Of a stretch of DNA of 64,000 nucleotides, positions 7,732-17,112 are shown in pieces. Each line of letters begins with the position of its first letter. Positions within the stretch are counted from its first letter, which is position 1. A model generated the notes under the pieces. The model was not told where the DNA came from. It saw only the letters and a program-made list of their open reading frames with translations, and ran no database searches. The DNA lies in contig JAEZJF010000029.1 of NCBI GenBank assembly GCA_023415825.1, positions 47,647-111,646 on the forward strand, given 5' to 3'. This DNA is from Bacillota bacterium. Lineage in GTDB: Bacteria; Bacillota; Clostridia; DSM-8532. A program made the translations under genes and the position numbers.

Positions 7732-9236
7732 GATTTTTTGAAATGATATTGACTTTTGCTAATATAATAGCGTTTTGCACTCTAGTGATTAAGCCTCTTC
7801 ACACGATACGCTGGATTGGCTATGTCATACCCGTAGCACTCGTAGTAGCCGTTATAGAAATGGTTGCCGAGGGTTTTCGGTGGCAAATGATTCCGGCCTA
7901 TACTCTGACAGTTATCTTCTTTGTGTGTTGGCTGCTCAATAAAGTAATTGCCGGCGGTTTACATGTTAATCGTGTCGTCTCTTTTCTCGGTTCCGGCTTG
8001 GGTGTAATTGTGATAGTGATCTCTATCGCATTGCCGGTTTTATTGCCCGTATTTTCTTTTCCTAAACCAACCGGGTTATACGAGATTGGTACGATGACCT
8101 ATCACTGGGTAGATACGAGCCGTCCGGAACTCTTTACGGCCGAGCCGAATGACCATCGTGAACTCATGGCTCAGGTGTGGTACCCGGCTAAGAAAGAGCT
8201 ATCGGTACACCGGGCTCCGTACATCCAAAATCCCGATGCAATGACGCCAGCTATTGGACGATTGCTCCATATGCCGGAATTCGTTTTTAGTCACCTCAAA
8301 TATGTGACCTCGAATGCCGTAGCATTTGCTCCTATTGCAGATGATAAGCCCAGCTACCCCTTACTCATATACCTTAGCGGGATAAATGGATTCCGTTCAG
8401 TAAACACGTTTCAGATTGAAGAACTGGTTTCACATGGCTATATTGTCATAGGGCTGGACCAGCCAGGTATTGCTCCGGTGGTGTGTTATCCTGACGGACG
8501 GCAAATATTCGGGTTGTCGAGGAACGAAATCATTCCACTTATCATGCAGAGTACAGAAGCACAGGCAAAAGCCCCTACATTACACGGTCAACCAATGCCG
8601 TACGGTATTATCCCCTATTTCGCAGAAGATGCAAGCTTCGCACTGGAACAGCTCGATGCACTTAATAAAAGTGATCCCAACCATATTCTGACCGGACGGC
8701 TCGACCTTGAGCATGCTGGTATATTTGGAGTATCGCTAGGCGGGATGGACGCTGCCCAGGCGAGCTTAAAAGATTCACGTCTAAAAGCATGTCTCATTAT
8801 AGATTCTCAAATACCCGCTGAAGTTGTTGAGAAGGGCCTGAAGCAACCGACCATGTTCATAACACGTCATGCTGATACGATGCGCCTTGAGCACGACCGT
8901 AACGGGAGCTGGGCAGAAAAAGACATCGAGCTAACAATCAGCAGCATGCGCGCAGTGTATGAGAGCTTGCCTGACGATGGTTACTATGTGCAGATAGCAG
9001 ACATTTTCCACATTAACTTTACCGATACTCCATACTGGATACCGATAATGTCACAGCTTGGCTGGGCCGGGCCGATTAATACTCAACGCGGGTTTGATAT
9101 TGTTAATGCATACTCTCTTGCTTTCTTCGATAAGGAGCTTAAGGGTCAGCCGACCTCTCTTCTTTCCGGGCAGTCTAAAGAGTATCCCGAAGCGAATTTA
9201 GAATTGCGCCCTAAGCTTTCTTTGTGGCAACCCTAA
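7728..9236 (+). CDS. Membrane-anchored alpha/beta hydrolase, second paralogue
   Basis: 502 residues, with the same architecture as the 2659-4089 product: about 120 residues of hydrophobic helices, then a serine-hydrolase domain. Catalytic features are the elbow GVSLGGMD (about residue 332) and a late His in IADIFHINF. The expected oxyanion segment reads YLSGINGF instead of the paralogue's FSHGRGGF, so the canonical HG pair is lost. About 30 extra residues precede the nucleophile. The ATG overlaps the stop of the tetR remnant, and its ribosome binding site (GGAG) lies inside that remnant. The last codons and stop (SLWQP) lie in DNA that also matches the end of the amino-acid permease gene, so the C-terminus may have been rewritten by rearrangement. 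Confidence 0.75.
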   Translation: MRFFEMILTFANIIAFCTLVIKPLHTIRWIGYVIPVALVVAVIEMVAEGFRWQMIPAYTLTVIFFVCWLLNKVIAGGLHVNRVVSFLGSGLGVIVIVISIALPVLLPVFSFPKPTGLYEIGTMTYHWVDTSRPELFTAEPNDHRELMAQVWYPAKKELSVHRAPYIQNPDAMTPAIGRLLHMPEFVFSHLKYVTSNAVAFAPIADDKPSYPLLIYLSGINGFRSVNTFQIEELVSHGYIVIGLDQPGIAPVVCYPDGRQIFGLSRNEIIPLIMQSTEAQAKAPTLHGQPMPYGIIPYFAEDASFALEQLDALNKSDPNHILTGRLDLEHAGIFGVSLGGMDAAQASLKDSRLKACLIIDSQIPAEVVEKGLKQPTMFITRHADTMRLEHDRNGSWAEKDIELTISSMRAVYESLPDDGYYVQIADIFHINFTDTPYWIPIMSQLGWAGPINTQRGFDIVNAYSLAFFDKELKGQPTSLLSGQSKEYPEANLELRPKLSLWQP

Positions 9237-9281
9237 AGCATGCTCCATAGAGCGTAACTATTGGAAGCTCGGATGTGCCAA
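9214..9281 (-). pseudogene. Internally deleted remnant of the permease 3' end
   Basis: Two blocks, AARCTTTCTTTKTGGCAACCC(TAAAGCATGC) and CCATAGAGCGTAAC(WATWGGAAGCTCGGATGTG), occur here side by side. They also occur inside the amino-acid permease gene at about 11770-11800 and 11981-12020, in the same order and orientation. The roughly 190 nt between them in the intact gene are missing here. A further short match (CCCGAAGYGAATTTAGAAT) links about 9187 to about 11684. This is the relic of a duplicated segment now separated by recQ. Confidence 0.6.
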
Positions 9282-9345
9282 ATTTTCTAAGATTTTTATC
9301 TCCATCGTCAACCTTCTCGAATTCTGTATTTCATTTTCTTCTCGA

Positions 9346-11622
9346 CTATGTAACTAACTTATAAGCATGCTTTAGTATGGACTGGATATTGCTCACTAAA
9401 AAATTTTGTGCATTTCTATCATAAAGGTTTTGTTTATAGCTTTCATTGTTTTGCGCTACTTTTACAACCGTAGTAATTCCTACCTTCTCGCCTTTTGCAG
9501 TTGCGACTCTCGATTTTTTGCCGTTCTCCTCTACTATTTCCAAATATCCATGATGAACCAGATATTCCGTGACCTTTTGCGCAGATATTTTTTTGAAGTT
9601 ACTCTGAAGTAAACCAACATTGACTTTATCCGTAACCATACTGATTGGTACCGTTTCTTCCGACAACTCTGTCGCACTCATAATTAATTTGCACACATCA
9701 TCCATACTACAGCCCGCCTGAATTTCCGGAGGCGTATCAGAACCATCAAAACCGTTAACGACTTCCAGAAATGCTTCCCCATAGGCCTCCAGTTTCACTT
9801 TACCTACTCCAGACACCTCTAAAAACTCGTCCTCATTGGAGGGCATTCTACAACACATGTCGACCAGTGTTGCATCGGAAAAAATAACAAATGCAGGTAC
9901 CTTCTTTTCCTGAGCTATTTTCAATCGAAGCTCTTTCAGCTTTTTCATTAACGCCATGTCCACGGTCGCATTCTGTTTCCCTTTCTTGGGATTGGATTCA
10001 TTTTGCTTGACCGCCTGATACTTGTCTGCCTTTTTAATGTTTTCTGTCGTCTCGGAGGACTTTTCGTCTTCCTGCTGCTCCTTCACCGTTTTCATGGATA
10101 ATTTCATACGGTCAAGCAACACATCCTTCGACTTGGGTGATAGCTTGGCCACCGGAAATTCCGAATTGGTAAGTAGCAAATACTCATTAAGCACTAAATA
10201 ATTGATGATGTCGCGGATCCGCTTTTCATGCACCCCGGACATAATTCCATACGTCTTGATCTTGTCCAAGCCAAGCCTCAGCACCTTCTCCGATTTGCTT
10301 CCTCTAAGGGTATTAATCACCATTTGTATACCGAAACGCTCCTTCAGTCTGACAATACAGGAAAGGATCATTTGAGCATGTATCGTGATATCTGTTTCCT
10401 CGAAATTGGCATTACAGTTGCTGCAGTTGCCGCAAAAATAAGCCGCCTTCTCACCAAAATACTTTAGAATGTATTCTCTAAGGCAATCAGAGGCATGGCA
10501 ATAATAGGTCATCTTTTTCAGACGTTCCCGGTCTTTCTCCTTCACCCTTTCCAGCATTTCGGGATCCATGTCATCCCTCTCGTTTGCGCTGTCAATCAGC
10601 AGCTGATTGGTGATCACATCCTGTCCGCCGTATAGCAGAATGCATTCTGCAGGTGTTCCATCACGGCCTGCTCTCCCTGCCTCCTGGTAATAGCTCTCAA
10701 GATTTTTCGGCATATTGTAGTGAATGACAAAGGATACATTACTCTTGTCAATTCCCATCCCAAACGCATTGGTCGCGACCATGATCGTCTTTCTGTCATA
10801 GAGGAAATCGTCCTGATTTTCTGTCCGTTCGTCTTCCGTTAAACCCGCGTGATACCGGGTTGTATTGAAATCATCCCCGATAAGTCTGCTACAAACTTCT
10901 TCTACTGTTTTACGGGTGGAGCAATAGATGATTCCGCTTTTATTAGGATTGCCCTTTAAATAGCTGATCATGGCCCGGTACTTATCAGCCGGCTTCTGTA
11001 CCTCAAAATAAAGGTTTTCACGGTTGAAACCCGTAGTCAACACGAGAGGATTCGTCAAGTTTAAAAGTCTGATGATGTCCTCTTTGACTTCACTGGTTGC
11101 TGTTGCCGTGAACGCCGAGATGACCGGCCGTTTTGGAAGCTTTTCAACAAATTCACAGATTTTTAGATAACTTGGTCTGAAATTCTGACCCCATTGGGAT
11201 ACACAATGTGCCTCGTCAACTGTTACCATCGATATGTCCACATACTGTGAAAACTCCAGAAATTCTGGCATGTCAAGCCTTTCCGGCGCCACATAGAGAA
11301 TTTTATACTTGCTGTTCCTGGAATTTTCAATGGCTTTCACCGTTTGACTATTGGTCAAGGTAGAGTTTATAAAAGCCGCGGGAATCCCATTCGCAACAAG
11401 TGCCTGCACCTGATCCTTCATAAGAGAGATCAGAGGAGACACAACCAAAGTGATTCCAGAAAACATCATCGCAGGAACCTGAAAACATAATGATTTTCCT
11501 GCCCCTGTTGGCATAATGCCTAGAACATCCTTCCCGTTTAGAATGCCGTCAATTAATTCTTCCTGCCCCTCGCGGAACGTGTCATATCCAAAATTTTGTT
11601 TTAAAATCTGTTTTTTAAGCAA
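9346..11622 (-). CDS. recQ: ATP-dependent DNA helicase RecQ
   Basis: 758 residues, starting at a TTG with AAGGGGA upstream. The helicase core shows the Q-motif region FGYDTFREGQEELI, Walker A PTGAGKSLCFQ, DEAH box TVDEAHCVSQWG, motif III SAFTATAT and motif VI YYQEAGRAGRDG. The RQC zinc site follows, with cysteines in YCHASDCLREYILKYFG and CGNCSNC. The C-terminus (about 530-610) contains an HRDC domain (AQEKKVPAFVIFSDATL), and a further ~130 residues resemble the extra C-terminal regions of some clostridial RecQ proteins. It acts in recombination and replication-fork repair. It is transcribed alone and sits between two copies of a small duplicated segment. Confidence 0.93.
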   Translation of the reverse strand: MLKKQILKQNFGYDTFREGQEELIDGILNGKDVLGIMPTGAGKSLCFQVPAMMFSGITLVVSPLISLMKDQVQALVANGIPAAFINSTLTNSQTVKAIENSRNSKYKILYVAPERLDMPEFLEFSQYVDISMVTVDEAHCVSQWGQNFRPSYLKICEFVEKLPKRPVISAFTATATSEVKEDIIRLLNLTNPLVLTTGFNRENLYFEVQKPADKYRAMISYLKGNPNKSGIIYCSTRKTVEEVCSRLIGDDFNTTRYHAGLTEDERTENQDDFLYDRKTIMVATNAFGMGIDKSNVSFVIHYNMPKNLESYYQEAGRAGRDGTPAECILLYGGQDVITNQLLIDSANERDDMDPEMLERVKEKDRERLKKMTYYCHASDCLREYILKYFGEKAAYFCGNCSNCNANFEETDITIHAQMILSCIVRLKERFGIQMVINTLRGSKSEKVLRLGLDKIKTYGIMSGVHEKRIRDIINYLVLNEYLLLTNSEFPVAKLSPKSKDVLLDRMKLSMKTVKEQQEDEKSSETTENIKKADKYQAVKQNESNPKKGKQNATVDMALMKKLKELRLKIAQEKKVPAFVIFSDATLVDMCCRMPSNEDEFLEVSGVGKVKLEAYGEAFLEVVNGFDGSDTPPEIQAGCSMDDVCKLIMSATELSEETVPISMVTDKVNVGLLQSNFKKISAQKVTEYLVHHGYLEIVEENGKKSRVATAKGEKVGITTVVKVAQNNESYKQNLYDRNAQNFLVSNIQSILKHAYKLVT

Positions 11623-11767
11623 GGTCTATCCCCTTTTCTATTTCATTTAAAAAGACCACTTTGAGCTATTGTGATGTCTTTGCCCGAAGTGAATTTAGAA
11701 TAGAGCCAAGCGTAGCATCAAAGTTGCGTAGGCTTTCAAGTATTTGGGTGCGTGACCGCTTCTACTC

Positions 11768-13123
11768 TTAAACTTTCTTTTTGGCAACCCTAAAGCATGC
11801 CCCAATGATCATGATAACTGCAAAGACAATCAAGTAATATACCACAGCCATTTTGTGAGCAAGACATGCAGCGACAACCATAAACAGACAGCCTAATATG
11901 GAAAGTGTGGGCATAATGAAGCGTTTAAACGCACTTAATCCCTTTTCCTTCTTTATCAGCATAAAGAAAATAGGAATATACGCCCCATAGAGCGTAACAA
12001 TAGGAAGCTCGGATGTGTCAAAGCAGAAGGGTCCGAACCATGGATCTGTCAGATTTGCGCCATAAAAGTAGAGTAGCCAGAAAGCACAAAGCAGCAGTCC
12101 AAAGATAGAGGAATTCGTCGGCATATTGGTGACCTTGTCTACTTGCTTAAAGGCTTCAGGATGAGGTCCGCTTTCTCTCACGGCAAGGGAGTACATGCCG
12201 CGGGTGCAGCCAAGCATGAGCCCGTTTAATGTGCCGAGGCATGAAATGATTACAAACACAAAAATCAATGATCCGCCCAAAGAGCCAAATATATTCTGGA
12301 AGGCCAGCTTTGCTCCTGCCTGGCCGCTTTCCATAAGTGTATCGGTACTAACGGCGCCGGCAAGACCTATATAATAGAAAATGTAAACACAGACGACAAT
12401 AAGTGAACCCAAAATAAGTGCCTTGGGTAAATTTCTTTTTGAATCTTTGAGTTCCGCATTAATTGATGTGGCAATGATCCAGCCCTCATAGGCGAATGCT
12501 ACCGCCACAATAGAAGCGAAAAGTCCACCGCCGATACCGATACTGGTATCAGCCACATAAGAAAAATTGCTGACGGTCATGCCATTTATCAAACCAACAA
12601 TGGTGCCGACAATCGCCATAAGCAGCAGTGGAATGAGCTTAATAACCGTAGTCGATACCTGTAACTTGCCTGCAAGTACCGGAGAAAGCGCATTCACAGC
12701 ATAGCTGGCTACCAGATAAAAGCATGCAATAGTCATACTTGAACCACCTGTGATATCCCAGCCTAGAAGTACACAGGTATAGCGGGCGGAAACCCATGCC
12801 AGCACAGAAGTGATTGTCGGATTATATATGACTGCCATGAACCAGCCCACATAGTAGCCATATTTGCTGCCGACGGATGCCTCGGCATAGTCCACTACAC
12901 CATTGACCTTCTCATATTTTGTTGCCATTGTTGCAAAGGTATAGCTGCAGACGATCATAATAAGTCCAACGATGCCCCATGCGGCAATGCCTAGCGGCAT
13001 GTTTCCGCCGGTGGCTTTCAGTACAGCCTCTGCCTTAAAAAAGACTCCGCTTCCGATGACGATTCCGACTACCATAGCGATAGCTGTATATAGGCCGTAC
13101 TTTTTCTTTAACTCATTATCCAT
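11768..13123 (-). CDS. APC-family amino-acid permease
   Basis: 451 residues with about 12 hydrophobic helices. The N-terminus AMVVGIVIGSGVFFKAEAVL is the TM1 signature (GxGIF-like) of amino-acid/polyamine/organocation permeases. AFAYEGWIIATSINAELKDSKR matches the TM6-7 region of LAT/YfnA/SteT-type transporters. The length is normal for the family. It is an integral membrane amino-acid transporter or exchanger; the substrate cannot be deduced. It appears monocistronic, and its 3' end is partly duplicated at 9214-9281. Confidence 0.88.
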   Translation of the reverse strand: MDNELKKKYGLYTAIAMVVGIVIGSGVFFKAEAVLKATGGNMPLGIAAWGIVGLIMIVCSYTFATMATKYEKVNGVVDYAEASVGSKYGYYVGWFMAVIYNPTITSVLAWVSARYTCVLLGWDITGGSSMTIACFYLVASYAVNALSPVLAGKLQVSTTVIKLIPLLLMAIVGTIVGLINGMTVSNFSYVADTSIGIGGGLFASIVAVAFAYEGWIIATSINAELKDSKRNLPKALILGSLIVVCVYIFYYIGLAGAVSTDTLMESGQAGAKLAFQNIFGSLGGSLIFVFVIISCLGTLNGLMLGCTRGMYSLAVRESGPHPEAFKQVDKVTNMPTNSSIFGLLLCAFWLLYFYGANLTDPWFGPFCFDTSELPIVTLYGAYIPIFFMLIKKEKGLSAFKRFIMPTLSILGCLFMVVAACLAHKMAVVYYLIVFAVIMIIGACFRVAKKKV

Positions 13124-13300
13124 CCTGTTTCCGCCTTTATGTATTGTTTAGATATTTATTGTACTACAACTACTGTAAAAGCGATACAAGAATTGCTTTT
13201 ATATAAGCTTAAGAGTCAGTATCCCTGACCATCCATAAGCCCTGGAGAGCCGCCTTTGTTTGGCCAGCTTTTCGCGCACATTTCCTTCTCACTGATGCCT

Positions 13301-15853
13301 TTATGTGCTTCTGGTCTGCGCTATCGGATTGTTTGCCTTCACGCGTAGCTGATTGATTAGCTTTACGATTTCATACCAAAACACTGCCGCCGCAGCTATG
13401 CCGACTGAACCAAAGAACTGTCCGGCTGTAAGCGGCGCGAGCTTCAGGTAACCCGAGAGCGGCGTATAAAGAATAACTGCAAGCATAAGTAACGTTCCGA
13501 TGTTGGCCGCCCACATAACCCGGTCTTTTGAAAGGCGGGCAATCGATTGAAACGCAAAATCATGATCGGAGCTGTTCACCTGAACAAGGAACAGGTTGGA
13601 GAGCATGATGATGGTCAACCCCATTGCACGGGCAATAGACGCATTGTTGGGATCACTGGAAAGGACGGTATAATAAGTCCCGAAAGAGGAGGCAAAAACC
13701 ACAAGTCCTTGAATAATACTTTTTAGCAAGATCCGTATATTTAAAAGCTTCTCTTTCGGGTCGCGCGGCCTTCGTGCCATAACGTCCGTTTCAGCTGGCT
13801 GCCGTTCCAATACGATGGAACAGGTCGGGTCGATCAGAAGCTCAAGCAAAACAACATGCAGGGGCAGAAGCATCAACGCAGCCGGCGAAACTCCGAGAAT
13901 AGGTGCCAACAGCGATGCAAATGCAATGGGGATATGAATAGTAAATACATAACCTACCGCTTTTCTGATATTATCATAAATCCTTCTGCCATCTTTCACT
14001 GTTTCAACAATGGTCGTAAAATTATCATCCATCAAAATGAGGTCAGCTGCCTCTCGAGAAACCTCGCTCCCACGCTTGCCCATGGCGATACCGATATCGG
14101 CATATTTCAGAGCTGGAGCATCATTTACGCCATCGCCTGTCATGGCAACAATTTCGCCATTTTCTTTAAATGCTTTAACGATCCGCATTTTATGCTCCGG
14201 AACGACGCGGGAGAAAATGGACACATCCTTGACCGCTTCCCGCAATTCTTTTTCGGACATTTCATTAAGCATATCACCTGTTATTATTTTATCGCTGTGC
14301 TCCATGCCTATTTTTCTGGCAATGGAAGAGGCAGTGATTCCATTGTCGCCGGTGATCATCACGACGCGAATGCCGGCCCTGCGGCATACCGTAATATCAG
14401 ATTTAATGCTCTCACGCGGAGGGTCGGCAAGGCCGATCAGACCGCAGAGATTCAGGCTGCATTCGGTTAAGTTTGAGGGGATCTCCCCCTCTGACTCTAG
14501 TGTCTCAGTTGCTACTGCGATCACGCGCAGTCCTTCTTTGGACATTTCGGTAATCTTGTGCCCGACAATTTCTCTGTCTTTTTCTGTCAGATCACATAGG
14601 GTCAATATCCCTTCCGGAGAACCCTTAGCAGCAATCATAATTCTGCCATTCCTACGCCAAACGTGCCCCATCATTTTCAGTTCGTTGGTAAAAGCATACT
14701 CACCGATCAGCTCGCCGTTGAAGAGATGCTCTTTTGATATTCCATGACTGTCACAGTGAGCAAGCATTGCCTTTTCCATTGGGTCATAGGCATCCGTTTC
14801 GCAGGCAAGCCCCATCGTTTCGATAAGGGTTTGTTCACCGTTCGGTGCCCATGTCTCCTGAACCGTCATCTGGTTCATCGTAATGGTTCCCGTTTTATCC
14901 ACGCATAGTATTGATATAGATCCAAGAGTTTCGACAGACGGCATCTTGCGGACAAGCGATTGTTTCTTTGCCAGCCGCCATGCACCCATAGAAAGGAACA
15001 CTGTCAGAATAACTGGAAATTCTTCAGGGATCATCGCCATGGCGAGTGTGATACCAGACAGGACGCTTTCAATCAAACGGTCTCCTAAAGCGTGATCAGG
15101 TATATTAAGATAGGTGACCACACCCACCAGTACAAATAATACGCCCGCAATCCCGGCACAGGTTTTAATCAATTGGCCTGTCTGCTTCTGTAAAGGTGTC
15201 GGCTCATCCGGAGCAGTTGCTACATTCATGCCTATTTTACCATACTCGGTATTCGTACCAATTTTATCAACCCATACAGTCCCAGTACCCTGAGTAACAA
15301 GTGTGCCTGCATAGCAATAATCTTTGCGCCAATAATCATTGGACGAATCGGCATTCTCACCGGTGACCTTCCAGACGCCTTCAGCCTCGCCGGTAAGCGA
15401 AGATTCTTCAACGCAAAGATCACTACACTTGACTACAATACCGTCGGCGGGGATCTTTACGCCTTCATATACCATCATCAAGTCACCGGGCACAAGATCT
15501 GTGCTTACAATCATCGTTTCAATACCGTCCCTGATAACTGTAACATGAGGTGCGGATAAATCCTTAAGTGCATTCAAGGTTTTGTCGGTTTTCCATTCCT
15601 GAATAACGTCGATACAGATAATACCGATAACGAAAATCAGCATTATTGCACCATCTCTCGGCTCACCGAGGATAAAATAAATGATTGCAGCCACAATCAG
15701 CAAAAGAAACATCGGTTCACAAATGGTGTGAAGAACCTTCCGAAAAAGGCTCTCTTTTTTCTGAGGCATTAACTCGTTTTTGCCGTATTGCAGCTGCAAT
15801 CGCTTTGCTTCGGCGGAAGTTAATCCCGCCATTATTTGCTTGTTGTCTGTCAT
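13301..15853 (-). CDS. Cation-transporting P-type ATPase (type II-like), NiCo-riboswitch controlled
   Basis: 850 residues from the ATG preceded by GGAGGA. An N-terminal cation-ATPase domain (MAGLTSAEAKRLQLQYGKN) is followed by the actuator loop (EESSLTGEA), phosphorylation site CVDKTGTITMNQ, hinge MTGDGVNDAPALK, and C-terminal helices including the IPIAFASLLAPI and LLELLIDPTCSIVLERQ segments. TM4 carries AMIPEEFPVILTVFLSMGAW, a PEEFP variant of the PEGL metal-binding motif seen in Ca2+ pumps. The family usually exports Ca2+ or another divalent cation. The riboswitch upstream argues for a transition metal (Co2+, Ni2+ or Fe2+) as the inducer and probably the substrate. An in-frame upstream extension runs through the riboswitch and is rejected. 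Confidence 0.9.
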   Translation of the reverse strand: MTDNKQIMAGLTSAEAKRLQLQYGKNELMPQKKESLFRKVLHTICEPMFLLLIVAAIIYFILGEPRDGAIMLIFVIGIICIDVIQEWKTDKTLNALKDLSAPHVTVIRDGIETMIVSTDLVPGDLMMVYEGVKIPADGIVVKCSDLCVEESSLTGEAEGVWKVTGENADSSNDYWRKDYCYAGTLVTQGTGTVWVDKIGTNTEYGKIGMNVATAPDEPTPLQKQTGQLIKTCAGIAGVLFVLVGVVTYLNIPDHALGDRLIESVLSGITLAMAMIPEEFPVILTVFLSMGAWRLAKKQSLVRKMPSVETLGSISILCVDKTGTITMNQMTVQETWAPNGEQTLIETMGLACETDAYDPMEKAMLAHCDSHGISKEHLFNGELIGEYAFTNELKMMGHVWRRNGRIMIAAKGSPEGILTLCDLTEKDREIVGHKITEMSKEGLRVIAVATETLESEGEIPSNLTECSLNLCGLIGLADPPRESIKSDITVCRRAGIRVVMITGDNGITASSIARKIGMEHSDKIITGDMLNEMSEKELREAVKDVSIFSRVVPEHKMRIVKAFKENGEIVAMTGDGVNDAPALKYADIGIAMGKRGSEVSREAADLILMDDNFTTIVETVKDGRRIYDNIRKAVGYVFTIHIPIAFASLLAPILGVSPAALMLLPLHVVLLELLIDPTCSIVLERQPAETDVMARRPRDPKEKLLNIRILLKSIIQGLVVFASSFGTYYTVLSSDPNNASIARAMGLTIIMLSNLFLVQVNSSDHDFAFQSIARLSKDRVMWAANIGTLLMLAVILYTPLSGYLKLAPLTAGQFFGSVGIAAAAVFWYEIVKLINQLRVKANNPIAQTRST

Positions 15854-15933
15854 AAAAGAATCCTCCGGTTTCGCCTTTCGGCGGCGTTTGATTTCTCTTA
15901 TGGCACTCCATTCAAGGTCGTTCCGTCGGGTAT

Positions 15934-15976
15934 AAAAAAACACACCTATGGAACATACTACTGTCCCACAGATGTG
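15934..15976 (-). terminator. Riboswitch expression-platform terminator
   Basis: On the minus-strand RNA, CACAUCUGUGGGACA pairs over 15 bp with UGUUCCAUAGGUGUG around a 6-nt loop and is followed by seven U residues. The 5' arm is the 3' half of the aptamer, including its conserved GGGACAG. Metal binding and terminator formation are therefore mutually exclusive: metal switches transcription on. Confidence 0.88.
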
Positions 15977-16060
15977 CATGTAATTGCAATCTGCTGCCAC
16001 TCATGAAGTGGCCCGGCCCCATGTACCTTAATGAAAAGTCCATCGCCTGCTCAGTTTGTA
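15956..16060 (-). ncRNA. NiCo (czcD-type) metal-sensing riboswitch aptamer
   Basis: On the minus strand the conserved blocks of the NiCo aptamer appear in order: ACTGAGCAGGCGATG, a GGCCGGGCC core, CAGCAGATTGCAATTACATG, then CACATCTGTGGGACAGT. Flanking UAC/GUA and ACUG/CAGU pairs close the P1 stem. This matches the crystallised Erysipelotrichaceae sequence as I remember it. The class cooperatively binds Co2+/Ni2+ and has been reported to respond to Fe2+. It sits about 100 nt upstream of a P-type ATPase gene. Confidence 0.9.
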
Positions 16061-16117
16061 CTGTTGAACTCGCATTCCTTTTACAGAATGTAATGCAGTG
16101 CAAAGAGATTACTTTGT

Positions 16118-16147
16118 ATTATATGCTCCTGCAGCTGTCACTGTCAA
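16118..16147 (-). promoter_or_regulatory. Promoter of the riboswitch-ATPase transcript
   Basis: Minus-strand TTGACA (16142-16147), an 18-nt spacer and TATAAT (16118-16123) form a full-consensus sigma-A promoter, about 55 nt upstream of the aptamer. Strong constitutive initiation with control by attenuation is the expected logic. Confidence 0.8.
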
Positions 16148-16200
16148 CGAGTTTTACTTGTACTCAAAACTAAAGCTGTTATCCCGATCTTCTTTTATTT

Positions 16201-17085
16201 TCAAATTCCTAAGCGCGCTTTCTCCAAGGCATCTAAATCAAATTTTTTCATTTTCAAGAAAGCCTCCGTAACTCTTCGGACTTCATCCCTTGACCCTTTG
16301 GATAAGACCTCATCCATGTTTTCCGGAACAATCTGCCACGAAACTCCAAATTTGTCCTTTAGCCATCCGCACTGTTCTGCCTCGGGTATGGCAGAAAGAC
16401 TGTCCCAGAAGAAATCAATCTCTTTCTGATCTTTACAGTTTACAAGGAATGAAAATGCCTCATTAAAACTGAAATCCACGTCAAATCCATTATCCATTGC
16501 TGAAAAATTAATACCGCAAAGCTTAAAAGCGGCATAATTCACTTTTGCCTTTGACGATGCTGATTCTCCCTCTCCATACCTGCTGACTGTTCCTATTTCT
16601 GAATCCTCAAATATTTCCACATAGTAGTTTACTGCTTCTTCAGCTTTCCCGCATGATTCATTTGAGAAAAGTAAGTTTGGTGTTATCTTTTGAACGGTTT
16701 GTCCATTGTCTGTAAGCATCAACTGCCATGACAAACCATATCGATCCTGAACCCAACCGTACCATTTACTAAAAGGGTATTCACCTAGTGGCATTAACTC
16801 AGATCCACCTTCTAATAAAGCTTTCCATTTTGTATTAACCTCTTCAATGGACGAACATGCTACCATCAAGGAAATTGATGGATTAAGTTTGAAATAAGGA
16901 CCTGCACTTATTGCTGTAAATGGTTGTCCTGCCAATTCAAAGCTCACAATTTCCGAATCTCCAGAAGGTGTGTTTTCAATTATTGTTGCATTCAACAGTT
17001 TAGATTGGTCAAATAAACTGATATAGAACAATGCTGCTTCTTTAGCTTCCTTGTCATACCATAAATGAGGAACTATTTTATGCAT
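16201..17085 (-). CDS. VOC-family (PhnB-like) protein with two glyoxalase-fold domains
   Basis: 294 residues from the ATG that follows GAAGGAGG by five bases. Two tandem PhnB/'3-demethylubiquinone methyltransferase-like' domains are visible. The first begins VPHLWYDKEAKEAALFYISLF and includes GWVQDRYGLSWQL; the second begins ITPNLLFSN and ends in CGWLKDKFGVSWQIVPE. The C-terminal EVRRVTEAFLKMKKFDL is typical of this group. The family fold binds small ligands or metals, but the biochemical role of these proteins is generally unknown. It is transcribed in the same direction as the next upstream gene, with a 27-nt gap, so the two may share an operon. Confidence 0.8.
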   Translation of the reverse strand: MHKIVPHLWYDKEAKEAALFYISLFDQSKLLNATIIENTPSGDSEIVSFELAGQPFTAISAGPYFKLNPSISLMVACSSIEEVNTKWKALLEGGSELMPLGEYPFSKWYGWVQDRYGLSWQLMLTDNGQTVQKITPNLLFSNESCGKAEEAVNYYVEIFEDSEIGTVSRYGEGESASSKAKVNYAAFKLCGINFSAMDNGFDVDFSFNEAFSFLVNCKDQKEIDFFWDSLSAIPEAEQCGWLKDKFGVSWQIVPENMDEVLSKGSRDEVRRVTEAFLKMKKFDLDALEKARLGI

Positions 17086-17112
17086 AACGGCCTCCTTCAT
17101 GAATCATACCTG

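Noticed and set aside
14010..14747. Long plus-strand open frame antisense to the P-type ATPase
   Set aside because: It lies over conserved ATPase motifs, has no plausible ribosome site and its sequence looks non-protein-like.
15956..16060. yybP-ykoY (Mn2+) riboswitch
   Set aside because: The conserved yybP-ykoY loops are not present; the ACTGAGCAGG and GGGACAG blocks fit the NiCo class.
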